A DNA stretch of 64,000 bases from Paraburkholderia guartelaensis (GCF_004353905.1 NZ_SMOD01000005.1:274252-338251), one strand, 5' to 3'; counted from the stretch's first letter, positions 26,523-40,207 are shown. Notes: generated by a model from the sequence alone, not told the origin. Program-made: numbers and translations.

Positions 26523-27305
26523 ATGACGAAACAACGATCGAAGCTCGTAGTCGGTAACTGGAAGATGCATGGCCGCCTCGCGGCCAATGCGGCACTGCTA
26601 GAAGGCGTCGCGCGCGGCGCGCAGGCGCTCCCTTCGGACGTGCACGTCGGCGTGTGCGTGCCGTTCCCGTATCTCGCGCAGGCGCAGGCGCTGCTCGGCG
26701 GCAGCCGGGTTCAGTGGGGCGCGCAAGACATTTCGGCGCACGAGCAGGGTGCCTACACGGGCGAAGTCGCGGCAGGCATGGTCGCCGACTTCGAAGCCAC
26801 GTTTGCGATCGTTGGTCACTCGGAGCGCCGCGCATACCACGGCGAAAGCTCCGAATTCGTCGCTGTGAAGACGCAGCGCGCGCTTGCAGCGGGTCTCACG
26901 CCTATCGTCTGCGTGGGTGAGACGCTCGAAGAGCGCGAGTCGGGCGCGACCGAGCGCGTGGTCGGCGCACAGATCGACGCCGTGCTGGCCGTCCTGTCGG
27001 CCGAAGAGGCGGCGCGTATCGTCGTCGCTTACGAGCCTGTCTGGGCGATCGGCACGGGCAAGAGCGCGAGCTCGGAGCAGGCTCAGCAGGTGCATGCATT
27101 CCTGCGCGCACGCCTCGCCGCCAAGGCCGCGCAGGTGGCGGACGTGCCGCTGCTCTACGGCGGCAGCGTGAAGCCGGAAAATGCGGCGGAGCTCTTCCGT
27201 CAGGCCGACATCGACGGCGGCCTGATCGGCGGTGCGTCGCTGAAAGAGGGTGATTTCCTCGCGATCTGCGTGGCCGCTACGGCGGGCGCCAGCGTCGCGA
27301 GCTAA
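26523..27305 (+). CDS. tpiA: Triose-phosphate isomerase
   Basis: Cytoplasmic glycolytic enzyme interconverting dihydroxyacetone phosphate and glyceraldehyde 3-phosphate. 260 residues with all catalytic residues: Asn12 and Lys14 in GNWKMHG, His99 in VGHSERR, Glu171 in [12 protein letters not shown], and the phosphate-binding [10 protein letters not shown] near the C-terminus. ATG 26523 fits family length; a longer open frame upstream covers the promoter. It is followed by secG, a neighbour pair common across proteobacteria. Confidence 0.97.
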   Translation: MTKQRSKLVVGNWKMHGRLAANAALLEGVARGAQALPSDVHVGVCVPFPYLAQAQALLGGSRVQWGAQDISAHEQGAYTGEVAAGMVADFEATFAIVGHSERRAYHGESSEFVAVKTQRALAAGLTPIVCVGETLEERESGATERVVGAQIDAVLAVLSAEEAARIVVAYEPVWAIGTGKSASSEQAQQVHAFLRARLAAKAAQVADVPLLYGGSVKPENAAELFRQADIDGGLIGGASLKEGDFLAICVAATAGASVAS

Positions 27306-27406
27306 AGGCTTGCGCACGAAGCATTCGAAATAAAACGCGTCGTGCGGGCTGCTTATGCGTCTGCTCCGGGAGGGGCGGACGTTCAACCAGGACTCAGGTG
27401 AGTGTG

Positions 27407-27811
27407 ATGCTGTATTTGAAAACGTTGATTATCGTCGTCCAGCTTCTGTCGGCACTCGGGGTGATTGGCCTCGTCTTGCTGCAGCACGGCAAAGGCGCAG
27501 ACATGGGCGCTGCTTTCGGCAGCGGCGCGTCGGGCAGCCTGTTCGGCGCGAGCGGTTCCGCGAACTTCCTTTCGCGTACTACCGCAGTTCTTGCAACGGT
27601 GTTTTTCTGCTCCACCCTTGCGTTAACTTACCTGGGGTCGTATCATGCGAAGCCTTCGGCGGGCGTGCTTGGCGCTTCGGTTCCAGCCCCGGTCGTAGCC
27701 TCGGCGCCGGCAGCTTCGGCGCCGGTTGCATCTGCTCCTGGCGCATCCGCTCCGGCGGCGGCTTCGCCGGCTGCAGCAGCCTCGCAACCTGGCAACGACG
27801 TTCCGAAATAA
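27407..27811 (+). CDS. secG: Protein translocase subunit SecG
   Basis: Small inner-membrane component of the SecYEG channel. 134 residues: two membrane helices at about 2-22 and 52-72 flanking the conserved LQHGKGADMGAAFGSG loop (27-42) and SGSLFGASGSANFLSR. The last 55 residues are almost entirely Ala, Pro and Ser, an extension seen in many beta-proteobacterial SecG proteins. ATG 27407 has AGG at eight bases; GTG 27398 is an alternative. tRNA-Leu and the nuo operon follow. Confidence 0.94.
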   Translation: MLYLKTLIIVVQLLSALGVIGLVLLQHGKGADMGAAFGSGASGSLFGASGSANFLSRTTAVLATVFFCSTLALTYLGSYHAKPSAGVLGASVPAPVVASAPAASAPVASAPGASAPAAASPAAAASQPGNDVPK

Positions 27812-27834
27812 GATTGAAAAACTTGTTTTGTGCG

Positions 27835-27863
27835 TTGAACAACGAACGGAAACAAGTTAGAAT
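27835..27863 (+). promoter_or_regulatory. Promoter of tRNA-Leu
   Basis: TTGAAC (27835-27840) and TAGAAT (27858-27863), spacer 17 bases, about 58 bases before the tRNA. A near-consensus sigma-70 promoter in the right place. Confidence 0.65.
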
Positions 27864-27921
27864 CTAGGTCTTGAAGCGATTCGCGGGTTGCAAGATTTTG
27901 TTGTCCCGGATTGCATGTAGT

Positions 27922-28006
27922 GCCGACGTGGTGAAATTGGTAGACACGCTATCTTGAGGGGGTAGTGGCGAAAGCTGTGCGAGTTCGAGTCTCGCCGTCG
28001 GCACCA
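27922..28006 (+). tRNA. tRNA-Leu (anticodon GAG)
   Basis: 85-base class II tRNA. Acceptor arm GCCGACG (27922-27928) pairs with CGTCGGC (27996-28002), followed by discriminator A and an encoded CCA. The anticodon stem CTATC/GGTAG encloses TTGAGGG with GAG at 27956-27958. A long variable arm and the GTTCGAGTC T-arm are present. It reads CTC and CTT leucine codons. Located between secG and nuoA. Confidence 0.97.
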
Positions 28007-28015
28007 ATGTTATCT

Positions 28016-28057
28016 AAAAAATGCCAGCCGCTTGCTTCAGCTTCGGCTGGCATTTTT
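28016..28057 (+). terminator. Terminator after tRNA-Leu
   Basis: AAAAAATGCCAGCCG (28016-28030) pairs with CGGCTGGCATTTTT (28044-28057). It separates the tRNA from the nuo operon. Confidence 0.88.
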
Positions 28058-28170
28058 GCTTCTTACGTCGTGTTCGTCTTCTGTTCGCAGCGCGAAGTAC
28101 GTGAAGTGATTCCCGCGGAGCGATGCAAGTTCCAGCGGAACCTCAGAACCAACCGATATAGAGGATAGCC

Positions 28171-28530
28171 TTGAACCTCGCTGCCTATTTCCCCGTCCTT
28201 CTGTTCCTCCTCGTGGGTGTTGGTCTGGGCATAGCGCTAGTGACAATCGGCAAGGTCCTCGGTCCCAACCGGCCAGACAGCGAAAAAAATTCGCCGTACG
28301 AGTGCGGCTTCGAAGCCTTCGAAGACGCTCGAATGAAGTTCGACGTACGCTACTACCTGGTCGCCATCCTTTTCATCATCTTCGACCTCGAAACGGCGTT
28401 CCTGTTTCCGTGGGGCGTGGCCCTGCGCGACATCGGCTGGTCGGGCTTTCTGTCGATGATGCTGTTTCTGCTCGAATTCCTGCTGGGCTTTGCCTACATC
28501 TGGAAGAAGGGTGGTCTCGACTGGGAATAA
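28171..28530 (+). CDS. nuoA: NADH-quinone oxidoreductase subunit A
   Basis: Membrane subunit of respiratory complex I at the junction with the quinone site. 119 residues with three membrane helices (about 5-27, 60-82 and 90-110) and the conserved loop [18 protein letters not shown] (31-48). Translation starts at TTG 28171: GAGGA lies seven bases upstream and no ATG fits, so this is a real non-ATG start. First gene of a 14-gene nuo operon. Confidence 0.95.
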   Translation: MNLAAYFPVLLFLLVGVGLGIALVTIGKVLGPNRPDSEKNSPYECGFEAFEDARMKFDVRYYLVAILFIIFDLETAFLFPWGVALRDIGWSGFLSMMLFLLEFLLGFAYIWKKGGLDWE

Positions 28531-28602
28531 TGGGTTAATCGCCGGATTGTATGGGCGGCACTGCGGGGAAACTGTGGGCTGTCCGTCTGGAGTGGAAAGC
28601 AC

Positions 28603-29082
28603 ATGAGTATCGAAGGGGTCTTGAAGGAAGGGTTTGTCACCACCACGGCTGACAAGCTGATCAACTGGACGCGCACTGGCTCGCTGTGGCCGATGACGTT
28701 CGGTCTGGCGTGTTGCGCGGTCGAGATGATGCACGCGGGCGCGGCCCGTTATGACCTGGACCGTTTCGGCGTGGTGTTCCGTCCGAGCCCGCGTCAGTCG
28801 GACGTCATGATCGTCGCCGGCACGCTCTGCAACAAGATGGCGCCTGCGCTGCGCAAGGTCTACGACCAGATGGCCGAGCCGCGCTGGGTCATTTCGATGG
28901 GGTCGTGCGCCAACGGTGGCGGCTACTACCACTATTCGTATTCGGTCGTGCGCGGTTGTGATCGCATCGTGCCGGTCGACGTCTATGTGCCGGGATGCCC
29001 GCCGACAGCGGAAGCCCTGGTCTACGGGGTGATCCAGTTGCAGGCGAAGATTCGCCGCACCAGCACCATCGCCCGTCAATAA
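28603..29082 (+). CDS. nuoB: NADH-quinone oxidoreductase subunit B
   Basis: Peripheral-arm subunit of complex I that carries the terminal iron-sulphur cluster N2 next to the quinone site. 159 residues. Cluster ligands are visible: Cys37-Cys38 in [10 protein letters not shown], Cys102 in MGSCANGGG and Cys132 in [11 protein letters not shown]. Starts at ATG 28603 after GGAAAG. Gap of 72 bases after nuoA and 22 bases before nuoC. Confidence 0.97.
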   Translation: MSIEGVLKEGFVTTTADKLINWTRTGSLWPMTFGLACCAVEMMHAGAARYDLDRFGVVFRPSPRQSDVMIVAGTLCNKMAPALRKVYDQMAEPRWVISMGSCANGGGYYHYSYSVVRGCDRIVPVDVYVPGCPPTAEALVYGVIQLQAKIRRTSTIARQ

Positions 29083-29104
29083 AGGCCGCGAGCCTCCCCA
29101 CAAT

Positions 29105-29710
29105 ATGGCAAGCAAACTCGAGACCCTGAAAGCGAACCTCGAAGCGGCCCTCGGCGCGCGCATCGTCAGCCTCACCGAGGCGCTCGGCGAGCTGACGCTG
29201 GTCGTCAAGGCGGGCGAGTCCCTCGCGGTGGCCAAGGAGCTGCGCGACAACCCCTCGCTGCGCTTCGAGCAACTGCTCGACCTGTGCGGCGTCGACTACC
29301 AGACCTTCGGTGACGGCGCCTGGGAAGGCCCGCGCTTCGCCGCGGTGTCGCATCTTCTCTCGCTCGCGAACAACTGGCGCGTGCGTCTGCGCGTGTTCGC
29401 GCCGGACGACGAAGTGCCTATCGTGCCCTCGCTCGTCGAGATCTGGAATTCGGCCAACTGGTACGAGCGCGAGGCGTTCGACCTGTTCGGCATCGTCTTC
29501 GAAGGCCACCCCGACCTGCGCCGCATCCTGACCGACTACGGTTTCATCGGCCATCCGTTCCGCAAGGACTTCCCGGTTTCGGGCTATGTCGAAATGCGTT
29601 ACGACCCGGAGCAGAAGCGCGTGGTCTACCAGCCCGTCACGATCGAGCCGCGCGAGATCACGCCGCGTGTGATCCGCGAAGATCGCTACGGCGGTCTGAA
29701 GAAACACTAA
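29105..29710 (+). CDS. nuoC: NADH-quinone oxidoreductase subunit C
   Basis: Peripheral-arm subunit (30 kDa homologue) of complex I, 201 residues. Signature stretch [22 protein letters not shown] near 118-139 and [16 protein letters not shown] near 154-169. It is a separate gene from nuoD, unlike the fused NuoCD of E. coli; separate genes are normal for beta-proteobacteria. Nine bases separate it from nuoD. Confidence 0.97.
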   Translation: MASKLETLKANLEAALGARIVSLTEALGELTLVVKAGESLAVAKELRDNPSLRFEQLLDLCGVDYQTFGDGAWEGPRFAAVSHLLSLANNWRVRLRVFAPDDEVPIVPSLVEIWNSANWYEREAFDLFGIVFEGHPDLRRILTDYGFIGHPFRKDFPVSGYVEMRYDPEQKRVVYQPVTIEPREITPRVIREDRYGGLKKH

Positions 29711-29719
29711 GAGGGTCGC

Positions 29720-30973
29720 ATGTCAGAGATCAAGAACTACACGCTCAACTTCGGCCCGCAGCACCCGGCAGCGCACGGTGTGCTGCGCCTCGTGCTCGAG
29801 CTCGACGGCGAAGTGATCCAGCGCGCCGATCCGCACATCGGCCTGCTGCATCGCGCGACCGAAAAGCTCGCCGAGAGCAAGACGTTCATTCAGTCGGTGC
29901 CGTACATGGACCGTCTCGACTACGTGTCGATGATGGTCAACGAGCACGGCTATGTGCTCGCCATCGAAAAGCTGCTCGGCATTGAAGTGCCGATCCGCGC
30001 GAAGTACATCCGCGTGCTGTTCGACGAAGTCACGCGCGTGCTGAACCACCTCATGTGGATCGGCTCGCACGCGCTCGACGTTGGCGCGATGGCGGTGTTC
30101 CTCTACGCGTTCCGCGAGCGCGAAGACCTGATGGACGTCTACGAGGCGGTCTCGGGTGCGCGCATGCACGCGGCTTACTACCGTCCGGGCGGCGTGTACC
30201 GCGATCTGCCTGACGCAATGCCGCAATACAAGGCGTCGAAGATCCACAACGAGAAGGCGCTCGCCCGCATGAACGAGGCGCGCCAAGGCTCGGTGCTGGA
30301 CTTCATCGACGACTTCTTCACGCGCTTCCCCGGTTGCGTCGACGAGTACGAAACGCTCCTCACCGACAACCGTATCTGGAAGCAGCGTCTGGTCGGTATC
30401 GGTGTGGTGAGCCCCGAGCGCGCCATGCAGCTCGGCCTCACGGGCGCGATGCTGCGCGGTTCGGGCATCGAGTGGGACCTGCGCAAGAAGCAGCCGTACG
30501 AAGTCTACGACCAGATGGACTTCGACATTCCGGTGGGCGTGAACGGCGACTGCTACGACCGCTATCTCGTGCGCGTCGAAGAAATGCGCCAGTCCACTCG
30601 CATTGCGAAACAGTGCATTGAGTGGCTGCGCAAGAATCCCGGCCCCGTGATGATCGACAATCACAAGGTTGCGCCGCCGTCGCGCGTGAACATGAAGTCG
30701 AACATGGAAGAGCTGATTCACCACTTCAAGCTCTTCACGGAAGGCTTCCATGTGCCCGAAGGCGAGGCTTACGCTGCCGTCGAACATCCGAAGGGTGAAT
30801 TCGGCATCTACCTGGTGTCAGATGGCGCGAACAAGCCGTATCGTCTGAAGATCCGTGCGCCGGGTTATGCCCACCTGTCCGCGCTCGATGAAATGGCGCG
30901 CGGCCACATGATTGCCGACGCGGTCACGATCATCGGCACGCAGGACATCGTGTTCGGTGAAATCGACCGCTAA
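29720..30973 (+). CDS. nuoD: NADH-quinone oxidoreductase subunit D
   Basis: 49 kDa subunit of complex I forming the quinone pocket with NuoB. 417 residues, full length. Family landmarks: the N-terminal [22 protein letters not shown] (in two halves, around 10-31) with the quinone-binding His, the FYMDRLDY-like segment [11 protein letters not shown] and the C-terminal [19 protein letters not shown] precedes ATG 29720. A 129-base spacer separates it from nuoE. Confidence 0.97.
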   Translation: MSEIKNYTLNFGPQHPAAHGVLRLVLELDGEVIQRADPHIGLLHRATEKLAESKTFIQSVPYMDRLDYVSMMVNEHGYVLAIEKLLGIEVPIRAKYIRVLFDEVTRVLNHLMWIGSHALDVGAMAVFLYAFREREDLMDVYEAVSGARMHAAYYRPGGVYRDLPDAMPQYKASKIHNEKALARMNEARQGSVLDFIDDFFTRFPGCVDEYETLLTDNRIWKQRLVGIGVVSPERAMQLGLTGAMLRGSGIEWDLRKKQPYEVYDQMDFDIPVGVNGDCYDRYLVRVEEMRQSTRIAKQCIEWLRKNPGPVMIDNHKVAPPSRVNMKSNMEELIHHFKLFTEGFHVPEGEAYAAVEHPKGEFGIYLVSDGANKPYRLKIRAPGYAHLSALDEMARGHMIADAVTIIGTQDIVFGEIDR

Positions 30974-31102
30974 GGCGGCGCGCAGTAAGGTGCGCCCGGT
31001 CCCGGGCGCACGCAGCATGGAACGCCACGTCTGTCGCAGCGAATGGTTGAAAACGCGCGGCAGGTTTTCGTTCGGTAGGAATTGAAAGAGTCGTGTCTGA
31101 AA

Positions 31103-31588
31103 ATGATCTCAGCTGAAGGCCTGAAAGAAATCGATCGCGCGTTGACGAAGTACCCCGCCGATCAGCGACAGTCCGCCGTGATGGCGGCTTTGGCCGTTGC
31201 TCAGGAAGAGCATGGCTGGCTGTCTCCCGAAATCATGCAGTACGTGGCCGACTACATCGGCATGCCGCCTGTCGCGGTGCAGGAAGTCGCCACGTTCTAC
31301 ACGATGTTCGAGACGAAGCCGGTCGGCAAGCACAAGATCACGCTTTGCACGAATCTGCCGTGCCAGCTCGGCCCGGAAGGCGGCTCGGAGAGCGCCGCCG
31401 AATACCTGAAGCAGAAGCTCGGAATCGACTTCGGCGAAACCACGCCCGACGGCAAGTTCACCTTGAAAGAAGGTGAGTGCATGGGCGCGTGCGGCGATGC
31501 ACCGGTGATGCTCGTGAACAATCACCGCATGTGCAGCTTCATGAGCCGCGAGAAGATCGACCAGCTGCTCGAGGAGCTTTCGAAATGA
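31103..31588 (+). CDS. nuoE: NADH-quinone oxidoreductase subunit E
   Basis: 24 kDa thioredoxin-like subunit of the NADH module, holding a [2Fe-2S] cluster. 161 residues. Ligands: Cys82 and Cys87 (CTNLPC) and Cys126 and Cys130 (CMGAC). ATG 31103 matches homologue starts ([11 protein letters not shown]); TTG 31082 is a weaker alternative. The stop overlaps the nuoF start as ATGA. Confidence 0.95.
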   Translation: MISAEGLKEIDRALTKYPADQRQSAVMAALAVAQEEHGWLSPEIMQYVADYIGMPPVAVQEVATFYTMFETKPVGKHKITLCTNLPCQLGPEGGSESAAEYLKQKLGIDFGETTPDGKFTLKEGECMGACGDAPVMLVNNHRMCSFMSREKIDQLLEELSK

Positions 31589-32913
31589 CTTCGTTGCACG
31601 ACCGTCACATCAAACCGCTGATTCTCGCGGGCCTCAATGGCGAGAACTGGCATCTCGAAGACTACGTCGCGCGCGGCGGCTACAAGCAGCTGCGCCGTAT
31701 TCTCGAAGAAAAGATTCCGCCCGAGCAGGTGATCGCCGACGTGAAGGCGAGCGGTCTGCGCGGCCGCGGCGGCGCGGGCTTCCCGACCGGCCTGAAGTGG
31801 AGCTTCATGCCGCGTCAGTTCCCGGGGCAGAAGTATCTCGTCTGCAACTCGGACGAGGGCGAGCCTGGCACGTTCAAGGACCGCGACATCCTGCGCTGGA
31901 ATCCGCATAGCGTGATCGAAGGCATGGCCATCGGCGCGTACGCGATGGGCATCACCGTGGGCTACAACTACATCCACGGTGAGATTTTCGAGGTGTACCG
32001 CCGCTTCGAGGCTGCGCTGGAAGAAGCGCGCCAGGCGGGCTATCTCGGCGACAACATTCTCGGCACGGACTTCTCGTTCCAGCTGCACGCGCACCATGGC
32101 TATGGCGCGTACATCTGCGGCGAGGAAACCGCGCTGCTCGAGTCGCTCGAAGGCAAGAAGGGCCAGCCGCGCTTCAAGCCGCCGTTCCCGGCGAGCTTCG
32201 GCGTGTACGGCAAGCCGACGACGATCAACAACACCGAGACGTTCGCAGCCGTCCCGTTCCTGCTGACCGTCGGTCCGCAGACGTATATGGAACTCGGCAA
32301 GCCGAACAACGGCGGCACGAAGATCTTCTCGATCTCGGGCGACGTGGAGCGTCCGGGCAACTACGAGATTCCGCTCGGCACCCCGTTCGCGAAGCTCATG
32401 GAGTTGGCCGGCGGCGTGCGCGGCGGCAAGAAGTTGAAGGCCGTGATTCCGGGCGGCTCGTCGGCGCCGGTCATTCCGGGCGACCTGATGATGCAGACGG
32501 ACATGGACTATGACTCCATCGCCAAGCAGGGCTCGATGCTCGGCTCGGGCGCCGTCATCGTCATGGACGAAACGCGCTGCATGGTGCGCTCGCTGCTGCG
32601 CCTTTCGTACTTCTATTACGAAGAGTCGTGCGGCCAGTGCACGCCGTGCCGCGAAGGCACGGGCTGGCTGTACCGCGTGGTGAACCGTATCGAGCACGGC
32701 GAAGGCCGCCAGGAAGACCTGGACCTGCTGAACTCGGTGGCGGGCAACATCATGGGCCGCACGATCTGCGCGCTCGGCGACGCGGCGGCCATGCCGGTGC
32801 GCGGCATGCTCAAGCATTACTGGGACGAATTCGAATATCACGTGCACAACAAGCGTTGTCTCGTCGGCGGTCATGCCGGCTCGCACGCGGCCTCAGAAAC
32901 GGTGGCCGCCTGA
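31585..32913 (+). CDS. nuoF: NADH-quinone oxidoreductase subunit F
   Basis: 51 kDa subunit that binds NADH and FMN and passes electrons to a [4Fe-4S] cluster. 442 residues. Seen: the glycine-rich [13 protein letters not shown] (near 61-73), [30 protein letters not shown] for the flavin/nucleotide sites, and the cluster ligands Cys349, Cys352 and Cys355 plus a later cysteine in RTICALGD. Starts by ATGA overlap with nuoE. A 114-base spacer follows before nuoG. Confidence 0.97.
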   Translation: MTSLHDRHIKPLILAGLNGENWHLEDYVARGGYKQLRRILEEKIPPEQVIADVKASGLRGRGGAGFPTGLKWSFMPRQFPGQKYLVCNSDEGEPGTFKDRDILRWNPHSVIEGMAIGAYAMGITVGYNYIHGEIFEVYRRFEAALEEARQAGYLGDNILGTDFSFQLHAHHGYGAYICGEETALLESLEGKKGQPRFKPPFPASFGVYGKPTTINNTETFAAVPFLLTVGPQTYMELGKPNNGGTKIFSISGDVERPGNYEIPLGTPFAKLMELAGGVRGGKKLKAVIPGGSSAPVIPGDLMMQTDMDYDSIAKQGSMLGSGAVIVMDETRCMVRSLLRLSYFYYEESCGQCTPCREGTGWLYRVVNRIEHGEGRQEDLDLLNSVAGNIMGRTICALGDAAAMPVRGMLKHYWDEFEYHVHNKRCLVGGHAGSHAASETVAA

Positions 32914-33027
32914 CGGCGAGTCAAGACAGCGCGTTGTGCCGGGTTGCGCACATCGCCACGTAGCACGACGCAACGGGGAATGCCGCTGTGAAATTGAGCG
33001 GTAACAGGTTAGGGACGATTAACCATC

Positions 33028-35361
33028 ATGGTTGAACTTGAAATAGACGGCAAGAAGGTGCAGGTGCCCGAGGGCAGCATGGTGATCCAGGCTGCTCAGC
33101 GCGTGGACACGTACATCCCGCACTTCTGCTATCACAAGAAGCTCTCCATCGCGGCCAACTGCCGGATGTGTCTCGTCGATGTCGAGAAGATGCCGAAGGC
33201 CGTGCCCGCGTGCGCGACGCCGGTGTCGCAAGGCATGGTCGTGCGCACCATGTCGGACAAGGCCGTGCAGGGTCAGCAAGCCGTGATGGAATTCCTGCTG
33301 ATCAACCACCCGCTCGACTGCCCGATCTGCGATCAGGGCGGCGAATGCCAGCTTCAGGATCTGGCCGTTGGTTACGGCAAGTCCGCCTCGCGCTACAGCG
33401 AAGAAAAGCGCGTGGTGTTCCACAAGAACGTCGGTCCGCTCATCTCGATGGAAGAGATGTCGCGCTGCATCCACTGCACGCGCTGCGTGCGCTTCGGCGA
33501 CGAAATCGCCGGCGTGATGGAGCTCGGGATGCTCGGCCGCGGCGAGCACTCGGAAATTACCTCGTTCGTCGGCAAGACGGTCGACTCGGAACTCTCGGGC
33601 AACATGATCGACCTGTGCCCGGTCGGCGCGCTCACGAGCAAGCCGTTCCGCTTCTCGGCGCGTACGTGGGAACTGTCGCGCCGCAAGTCGGTGAGCCCGC
33701 ACGACGCAACGGGTGCGAACCTCGTCGTGCAGGTGAAGAACAACCGCGTGATGCGCGTGCTGCCGTTCGAGAACGAATCCATCAACGAATGCTGGATCTC
33801 GGACAAGGACCGCTTCTCGTACGAAGGCCTGAACAGCGAAGACCGTCTCACGCGCCCGATGATCAAGCAGGGCGGCGAGTGGATCGAAACCGACTGGCAG
33901 ACCGCGCTCGAATACGTCGTAAAGGGCATCAAGGGCATTTGCGACGAGCACGGCGAGAACCAGCTCGCGCTGCTCGCGAGCCCGCACAGCACGCTCGAAG
34001 AACTCTATCTCGCCAAGCAGTTCGCGGACGCGATCGGCACGCCGAACGTCGACTTCCGCCTGCGCCAGAGCGACTTCTCGGCGCCGCTCGAAGGCGCGCC
34101 GTGGCTCGGCACGAAGATCGCCGAACTCTCGTATGCCGACTCGGCATTCGTGATCGGCTCGTTCCTGCGCCGCGACCACGCGCTGTTCGCCGCGCGTCTG
34201 CGCCAGGCTGCGAAGGGCGGTGCGCAGGTCAGCTTCCTGCAAGCCACCGCTGACGGCTCGCTGATCCCGAACGCGCAGCGCATCGTCGCCGCACCCTCGG
34301 CATGGTTCGACGAACTCGCGTCGATCGCAGCGGCCGTTGCCGAAGCGAAGGGCGTTGCGGTGCCGGAAGGCTTCGCGGGCGCACAGGCTACGGAAGCCGC
34401 GAAACAGGTTGCCGCATCGCTTGCAAACGGTGAGCGCCGCTATGTGCTGCTCGGCAACGCCGCGGTCCAGCATCCGGAATTCTCGCGCCTGCACGCAGCC
34501 GCTCAGTTCATCGCCGAAACGACGGGCGCAACGCTTGGCTTCCTCACGGAAGCGGCCAACACGGTCGGCGCGCATATCGCCGGCGCACTGCCGGGCCGCG
34601 ACGGCCTGAACGCACGCGAAGCGTTCGAGCAGCCGCGCAAGGGCTATCTGCTCTTCAACGTCGAGCCGGAATTCGATACGGCCAACCCGGCCGCCGCGCG
34701 CGCCGCGCTCGCGCAGGCCGAAATGGTCGCCGTGTTCTCGCCCTACAAGACGGGCCTCGACTACGCCGACGTGCTACTGCCCATCGCGCCGTACACGGAA
34801 ACGTCGGGCACCTTCATCAACGCCGAAGGTACGGCTCAGACCTTCAACGGTGTCGTGCGCCCGCTCGGCGACACGCGTCCGGCATGGAAGGTCCTGCGCG
34901 TGCTCGGCACGCTGCTGGGCGCCAAGGGTTTCGAATACGACACCGCCGAGGAAGTGCGCCGCAAGGCGATGGGCGACGGCAGCTTCGAAGGCCGTCTGTC
35001 GAACAAGGCCGGCGCCACGGTTGCGCGCGGCAGCCTCGCGAAGGCCGCTGAAGGCCGCTTCGAGCGCATCGCCGACGTGCCGATTTACCACGCCGATCAA
35101 ATCGTGCGCCGCGGCGAAGCGCTGCAGCTCACCATGGCTGCCCGCGTGGCGAACGCGATCGGCCTGCCGGCGGCATACTTCGACCAGCTCGGCCTGAAGG
35201 AAGGCGACGCCGTGCGCGTGCGTCAGGGCGATCTGTCGGTAACGGCGCCCGCGACGCGCGATGCGAATCTTGCGCCGACAGTCGTGCGCGTGTCGGCGGC
35301 GACGCCGGCCGGTGCGCAACTCGGCAGCCTGTTCGGTGAACTGCTGGTGGAGAAGGCGTAA
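33028..35361 (+). CDS. nuoG: NADH-quinone oxidoreductase subunit G
   Basis: 75 kDa subunit of complex I, 777 residues. The N-terminal [2Fe-2S] ferredoxin domain has [20 protein letters not shown]; next the His/Cys cluster site in [18 protein letters not shown] and the [4Fe-4S] site [13 protein letters not shown]; the remainder is a molybdopterin-oxidoreductase-like domain without metal function. The stop TAA at 35359-35361 directly abuts nuoH ATG 35362, so coupling is tight. Confidence 0.97.
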   Translation: MVELEIDGKKVQVPEGSMVIQAAQRVDTYIPHFCYHKKLSIAANCRMCLVDVEKMPKAVPACATPVSQGMVVRTMSDKAVQGQQAVMEFLLINHPLDCPICDQGGECQLQDLAVGYGKSASRYSEEKRVVFHKNVGPLISMEEMSRCIHCTRCVRFGDEIAGVMELGMLGRGEHSEITSFVGKTVDSELSGNMIDLCPVGALTSKPFRFSARTWELSRRKSVSPHDATGANLVVQVKNNRVMRVLPFENESINECWISDKDRFSYEGLNSEDRLTRPMIKQGGEWIETDWQTALEYVVKGIKGICDEHGENQLALLASPHSTLEELYLAKQFADAIGTPNVDFRLRQSDFSAPLEGAPWLGTKIAELSYADSAFVIGSFLRRDHALFAARLRQAAKGGAQVSFLQATADGSLIPNAQRIVAAPSAWFDELASIAAAVAEAKGVAVPEGFAGAQATEAAKQVAASLANGERRYVLLGNAAVQHPEFSRLHAAAQFIAETTGATLGFLTEAANTVGAHIAGALPGRDGLNAREAFEQPRKGYLLFNVEPEFDTANPAAARAALAQAEMVAVFSPYKTGLDYADVLLPIAPYTETSGTFINAEGTAQTFNGVVRPLGDTRPAWKVLRVLGTLLGAKGFEYDTAEEVRRKAMGDGSFEGRLSNKAGATVARGSLAKAAEGRFERIADVPIYHADQIVRRGEALQLTMAARVANAIGLPAAYFDQLGLKEGDAVRVRQGDLSVTAPATRDANLAPTVVRVSAATPAGAQLGSLFGELLVEKA

Positions 35362-36426
35362 ATGAGCTTGTTCGATACGATCAATGCAGGCGGCAGCCAG
35401 CTGCTCGGCGTGGCATGGCCCACCGTCTGGGCGCTGGTGCGCATTCTCGTCGTCGCGGTGGTGATCCTGCTGTGCGTGGCGTACCTGATCCTCTGGGAGC
35501 GCAAGCTGATCGGCTGGATGCACGTGCGTCTCGGCCCGAACCGCGTGGGTCCCGCAGGTCTGTTGCAGCCGATCGCCGACGTGCTGAAGCTGCTGCTCAA
35601 GGAAGTGATTCAGCCCGCGCAGGCAAGCCGCTGGATCTACATGGTCGCGCCGATCATGGTGGTGGTCCCGGCCTTCGCGGTCTGGGCGGTGATTCCGTTC
35701 CAGGCGGGCGCGGTGCTCGGCGACATCAACGCGGGTCTGCTCTACGCGATGGCGATCTCGTCGATCGGCGTGTACGGCGTGATTCTGGCGGGCTGGGCGT
35801 CGAACTCGAAGTACGCGTTCCTCGGCGCCATGCGCGCCGCGGCGCAGATGGTTTCGTACGAAATTTCGATGGGCTTCGCGCTCGTCGTCGTGCTGATGGT
35901 GTCGGGCAGCCTGAACCTCTCGGTGATCGTCGAAGGCCAGATGCGCGGCATGTTTGCGAACTGGGGCATTACGTTCCTCTCGTGGAACTGGCTGCCGCTG
36001 CTGCCGATGTTCGTCGTCTACTTCATCTCGGGCATCGCCGAAACGAACCGCCACCCGTTCGACGTGGTGGAAGGGGAGTCGGAAATCGTCGCGGGTCACA
36101 TGATCGATTACTCGGGGATGGCGTTCGCGCTGTTCTTCCTCGCCGAGTACATCAACATGATCGTGATCTCGGCGCTCGCGTCGGTGCTGTTCCTTGGCGG
36201 CTGGAGCGCCCCGTTCGCGTTCCTCGACTTCATCCCGGGCGTGTTCTGGCTGGTGCTGAAGGTTTTCTGCCTGTTGTCGGTCTTCATCTGGGCCCGCGCG
36301 ACGTTCCCGCGCTATCGCTATGACCAGATCATGCGTCTCGGCTGGAAGGTGTTCATTCCGGTGTGCATCGTGTGGCTGATCGTGGTCGGGTTCTGGTACA
36401 TGTCGCCGTTGAGCATCTGGAAATAA
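35362..36426 (+). CDS. nuoH: NADH-quinone oxidoreductase subunit H
   Basis: Membrane subunit (ND1 homologue) of complex I that lines the quinone entry channel. 354 residues with about eight membrane helices. Conserved cytoplasmic loops: [19 protein letters not shown] near 47-65 and [19 protein letters not shown] near 227-245, the latter rich in the acidic residues used in coupling. Starts immediately after the nuoG stop. Confidence 0.97.
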   Translation: MSLFDTINAGGSQLLGVAWPTVWALVRILVVAVVILLCVAYLILWERKLIGWMHVRLGPNRVGPAGLLQPIADVLKLLLKEVIQPAQASRWIYMVAPIMVVVPAFAVWAVIPFQAGAVLGDINAGLLYAMAISSIGVYGVILAGWASNSKYAFLGAMRAAAQMVSYEISMGFALVVVLMVSGSLNLSVIVEGQMRGMFANWGITFLSWNWLPLLPMFVVYFISGIAETNRHPFDVVEGESEIVAGHMIDYSGMAFALFFLAEYINMIVISALASVLFLGGWSAPFAFLDFIPGVFWLVLKVFCLLSVFIWARATFPRYRYDQIMRLGWKVFIPVCIVWLIVVGFWYMSPLSIWK

Positions 36427-36441
36427 GGGGCGAACACAACC

Positions 36442-36930
36442 ATGAACGCTATCCAAAACTTCTTCAAGACGTTTTTCCTGACCGAGCTGCTCAAGGGGCT
36501 CGCGCTGACGGGTCGTTACACCTTCAAGCGCAAGTTCACCGTGCAGTTCCCGGAAGAAAAGACGCCTATGTCCCCGCGTTTTCGGGGTTTGCACGCGCTG
36601 CGCCGCTATGAAAATGGCGAAGAGCGCTGCATCGCGTGCAAGCTGTGCGAGGCCGTGTGCCCCGCGCTCGCGATCACGATCGAATCGGAAGTGCGCGAGG
36701 ACAACACGCGCCGCACGACGCGTTACGACATCGACCTGACCAAGTGCATCTTCTGCGGTTTCTGCGAAGAGAGCTGCCCGGTCGACTCGATCGTCGAAAC
36801 GCACATTCTCGAGTATCACGGCGAGAAGCGCGGCGATCTGTATTTCACGAAGGATATGCTGCTGGCCGTTGGCGATCGCTATGAAGCGCAGATCGCGGCG
36901 AACAAGGCAGCGGATGCACCGTACCGTTGA
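36442..36930 (+). CDS. nuoI: NADH-quinone oxidoreductase subunit I
   Basis: Ferredoxin-like subunit of 162 residues carrying two [4Fe-4S] clusters (N6a, N6b). Ligands: Cys63, Cys66, Cys69, Cys73 and Cys102, Cys105, Cys108, Cys112. An N-terminal amphipathic helix (1-20) attaches it to the membrane arm. Fifteen bases after nuoH; a 175-base GC-rich spacer follows before nuoJ. Confidence 0.97.
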   Translation: MNAIQNFFKTFFLTELLKGLALTGRYTFKRKFTVQFPEEKTPMSPRFRGLHALRRYENGEERCIACKLCEAVCPALAITIESEVREDNTRRTTRYDIDLTKCIFCGFCEESCPVDSIVETHILEYHGEKRGDLYFTKDMLLAVGDRYEAQIAANKAADAPYR

Positions 36931-37105
36931 TCTTTCAGTTTGACGCTGCATCGGCCCGCGGTCCGGGCCGGCTGTGGGGAACGCGTGTGCCGAACGCCCG
37001 CGCTTTACCGCAGCCTGACCGCCGCGGCGCGACGCTCTCTGGTCTGGCCGCCAGTCTGCGCTGCGCAATCCGCCTCACGAAGGCCTCAACGATGAACCAG
37101 TAATC

Positions 37106-37801
37106 ATGGAATTCACGACCGTCCTGTTCTACATCTTCGCGCTGCTGCTCACGCTGTCAGGGCTGAAGGTGATCACTTCGCGCAATCCTGTCGCGTCTGC
37201 GCTCTTCCTCGTGCTCGCGTTCTTCAACGCGGCCGCGATCTGGATGCTGCTCGAGGCTGAATTCCTCGCGATCCTGCTGGTGCTCGTCTACGTGGGCGCG
37301 GTGATGGTGCTGTTCCTGTTCGTGGTGATGATGCTGGACATCAACATCGACGTGCTGAGCCGCGACTTCAAGCGCTTCATCCCGGTGGCGACCATCGTGG
37401 GCGCGATCATCGTGGTCGAAACCGCGCTGATCCTGTGGCACGGCTATGGTGCGACGAGCACGCCGGTGCCCGACACCACGCCGGCCGCTGCTGCCGCGAT
37501 TTCGAACGCACACCTGATCGGCAAGATCATCTACACCGACTACATCTTCGCCTTCGAAGTCGCCGGCCTCGTGCTGCTGGTGGCGATCGTCGCGGCCATC
37601 GCGCTCACGGTGCGCGAGCCGAAGGACTCGAAGCGCCAGAACGTGTCGAAGCAGGTCAACGTGCGTCGCCAGGACCGCGTGCGCCTCGTGAAGATGCAGG
37701 CCGTCGTGGAAGTGCCGGAGCCGGCGGAACCGGCGCAAGCCGAAGCCGGGGCTGCGCCCGCGGCGGGTGCCGCGCCGGCCGCACCGGCAACGAAGAGCTA
37801 A
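37106..37801 (+). CDS. nuoJ: NADH-quinone oxidoreductase subunit J with Ala/Pro-rich C-terminal tail
   Basis: Membrane subunit (ND6 homologue) of 231 residues with five membrane helices up to about residue 170; conserved [26 protein letters not shown] region near 40-65. After the last helix come a basic stretch ([19 protein letters not shown]) and an Ala/Pro/Glu-rich tail of about 35 residues. E. coli NuoJ is shorter (about 184 residues). Seventeen bases precede nuoK. Confidence 0.95.
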
Positions 37802-37818
37802 GCGCGAAGGAGCGAACC

Positions 37819-38124
37819 ATGCTGACACTGGCCCATTACCTCGTCCTCGGCGCGATCCTTTTTGCGATCTCGATCGTCGGAATCTTTTTGAATCGGCGCA
37901 ACGTCATCATCATCCTGATGGCGATTGAGCTGATGCTGTTAGCGGTGAACACGAACTTCGTCGCGTTCTCGCATTACCTCGGTGACGTTCACGGACAGAT
38001 TTTCGTGTTCTTCGTGCTTACAGTTGCGGCGGCGGAAGCTGCAATTGGTCTGGCTATTCTTGTGACCCTGTTCCGCAGCCTCGACACGATCAATGTCGAG
38101 GATCTCGATCAGCTCAAAGGCTAA
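37819..38124 (+). CDS. nuoK: NADH-quinone oxidoreductase subunit K
   Basis: Small membrane subunit (ND4L homologue), 101 residues and three helices, with the conserved buried glutamates in [15 protein letters not shown] and in the third helix ([11 protein letters not shown]). GAAGGAG lies 7-8 bases before ATG 37819; the open frame upstream belongs to a shadow of nuoJ. Fourteen bases separate it from nuoL. Confidence 0.96.
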
Positions 38125-38138
38125 GGCAGGCTGACTTT

Positions 38139-40184
<2,046 letters not shown>

Positions 40185-40207
40185 GGCAAAATAAGGCGAG
40201 GAAACGC

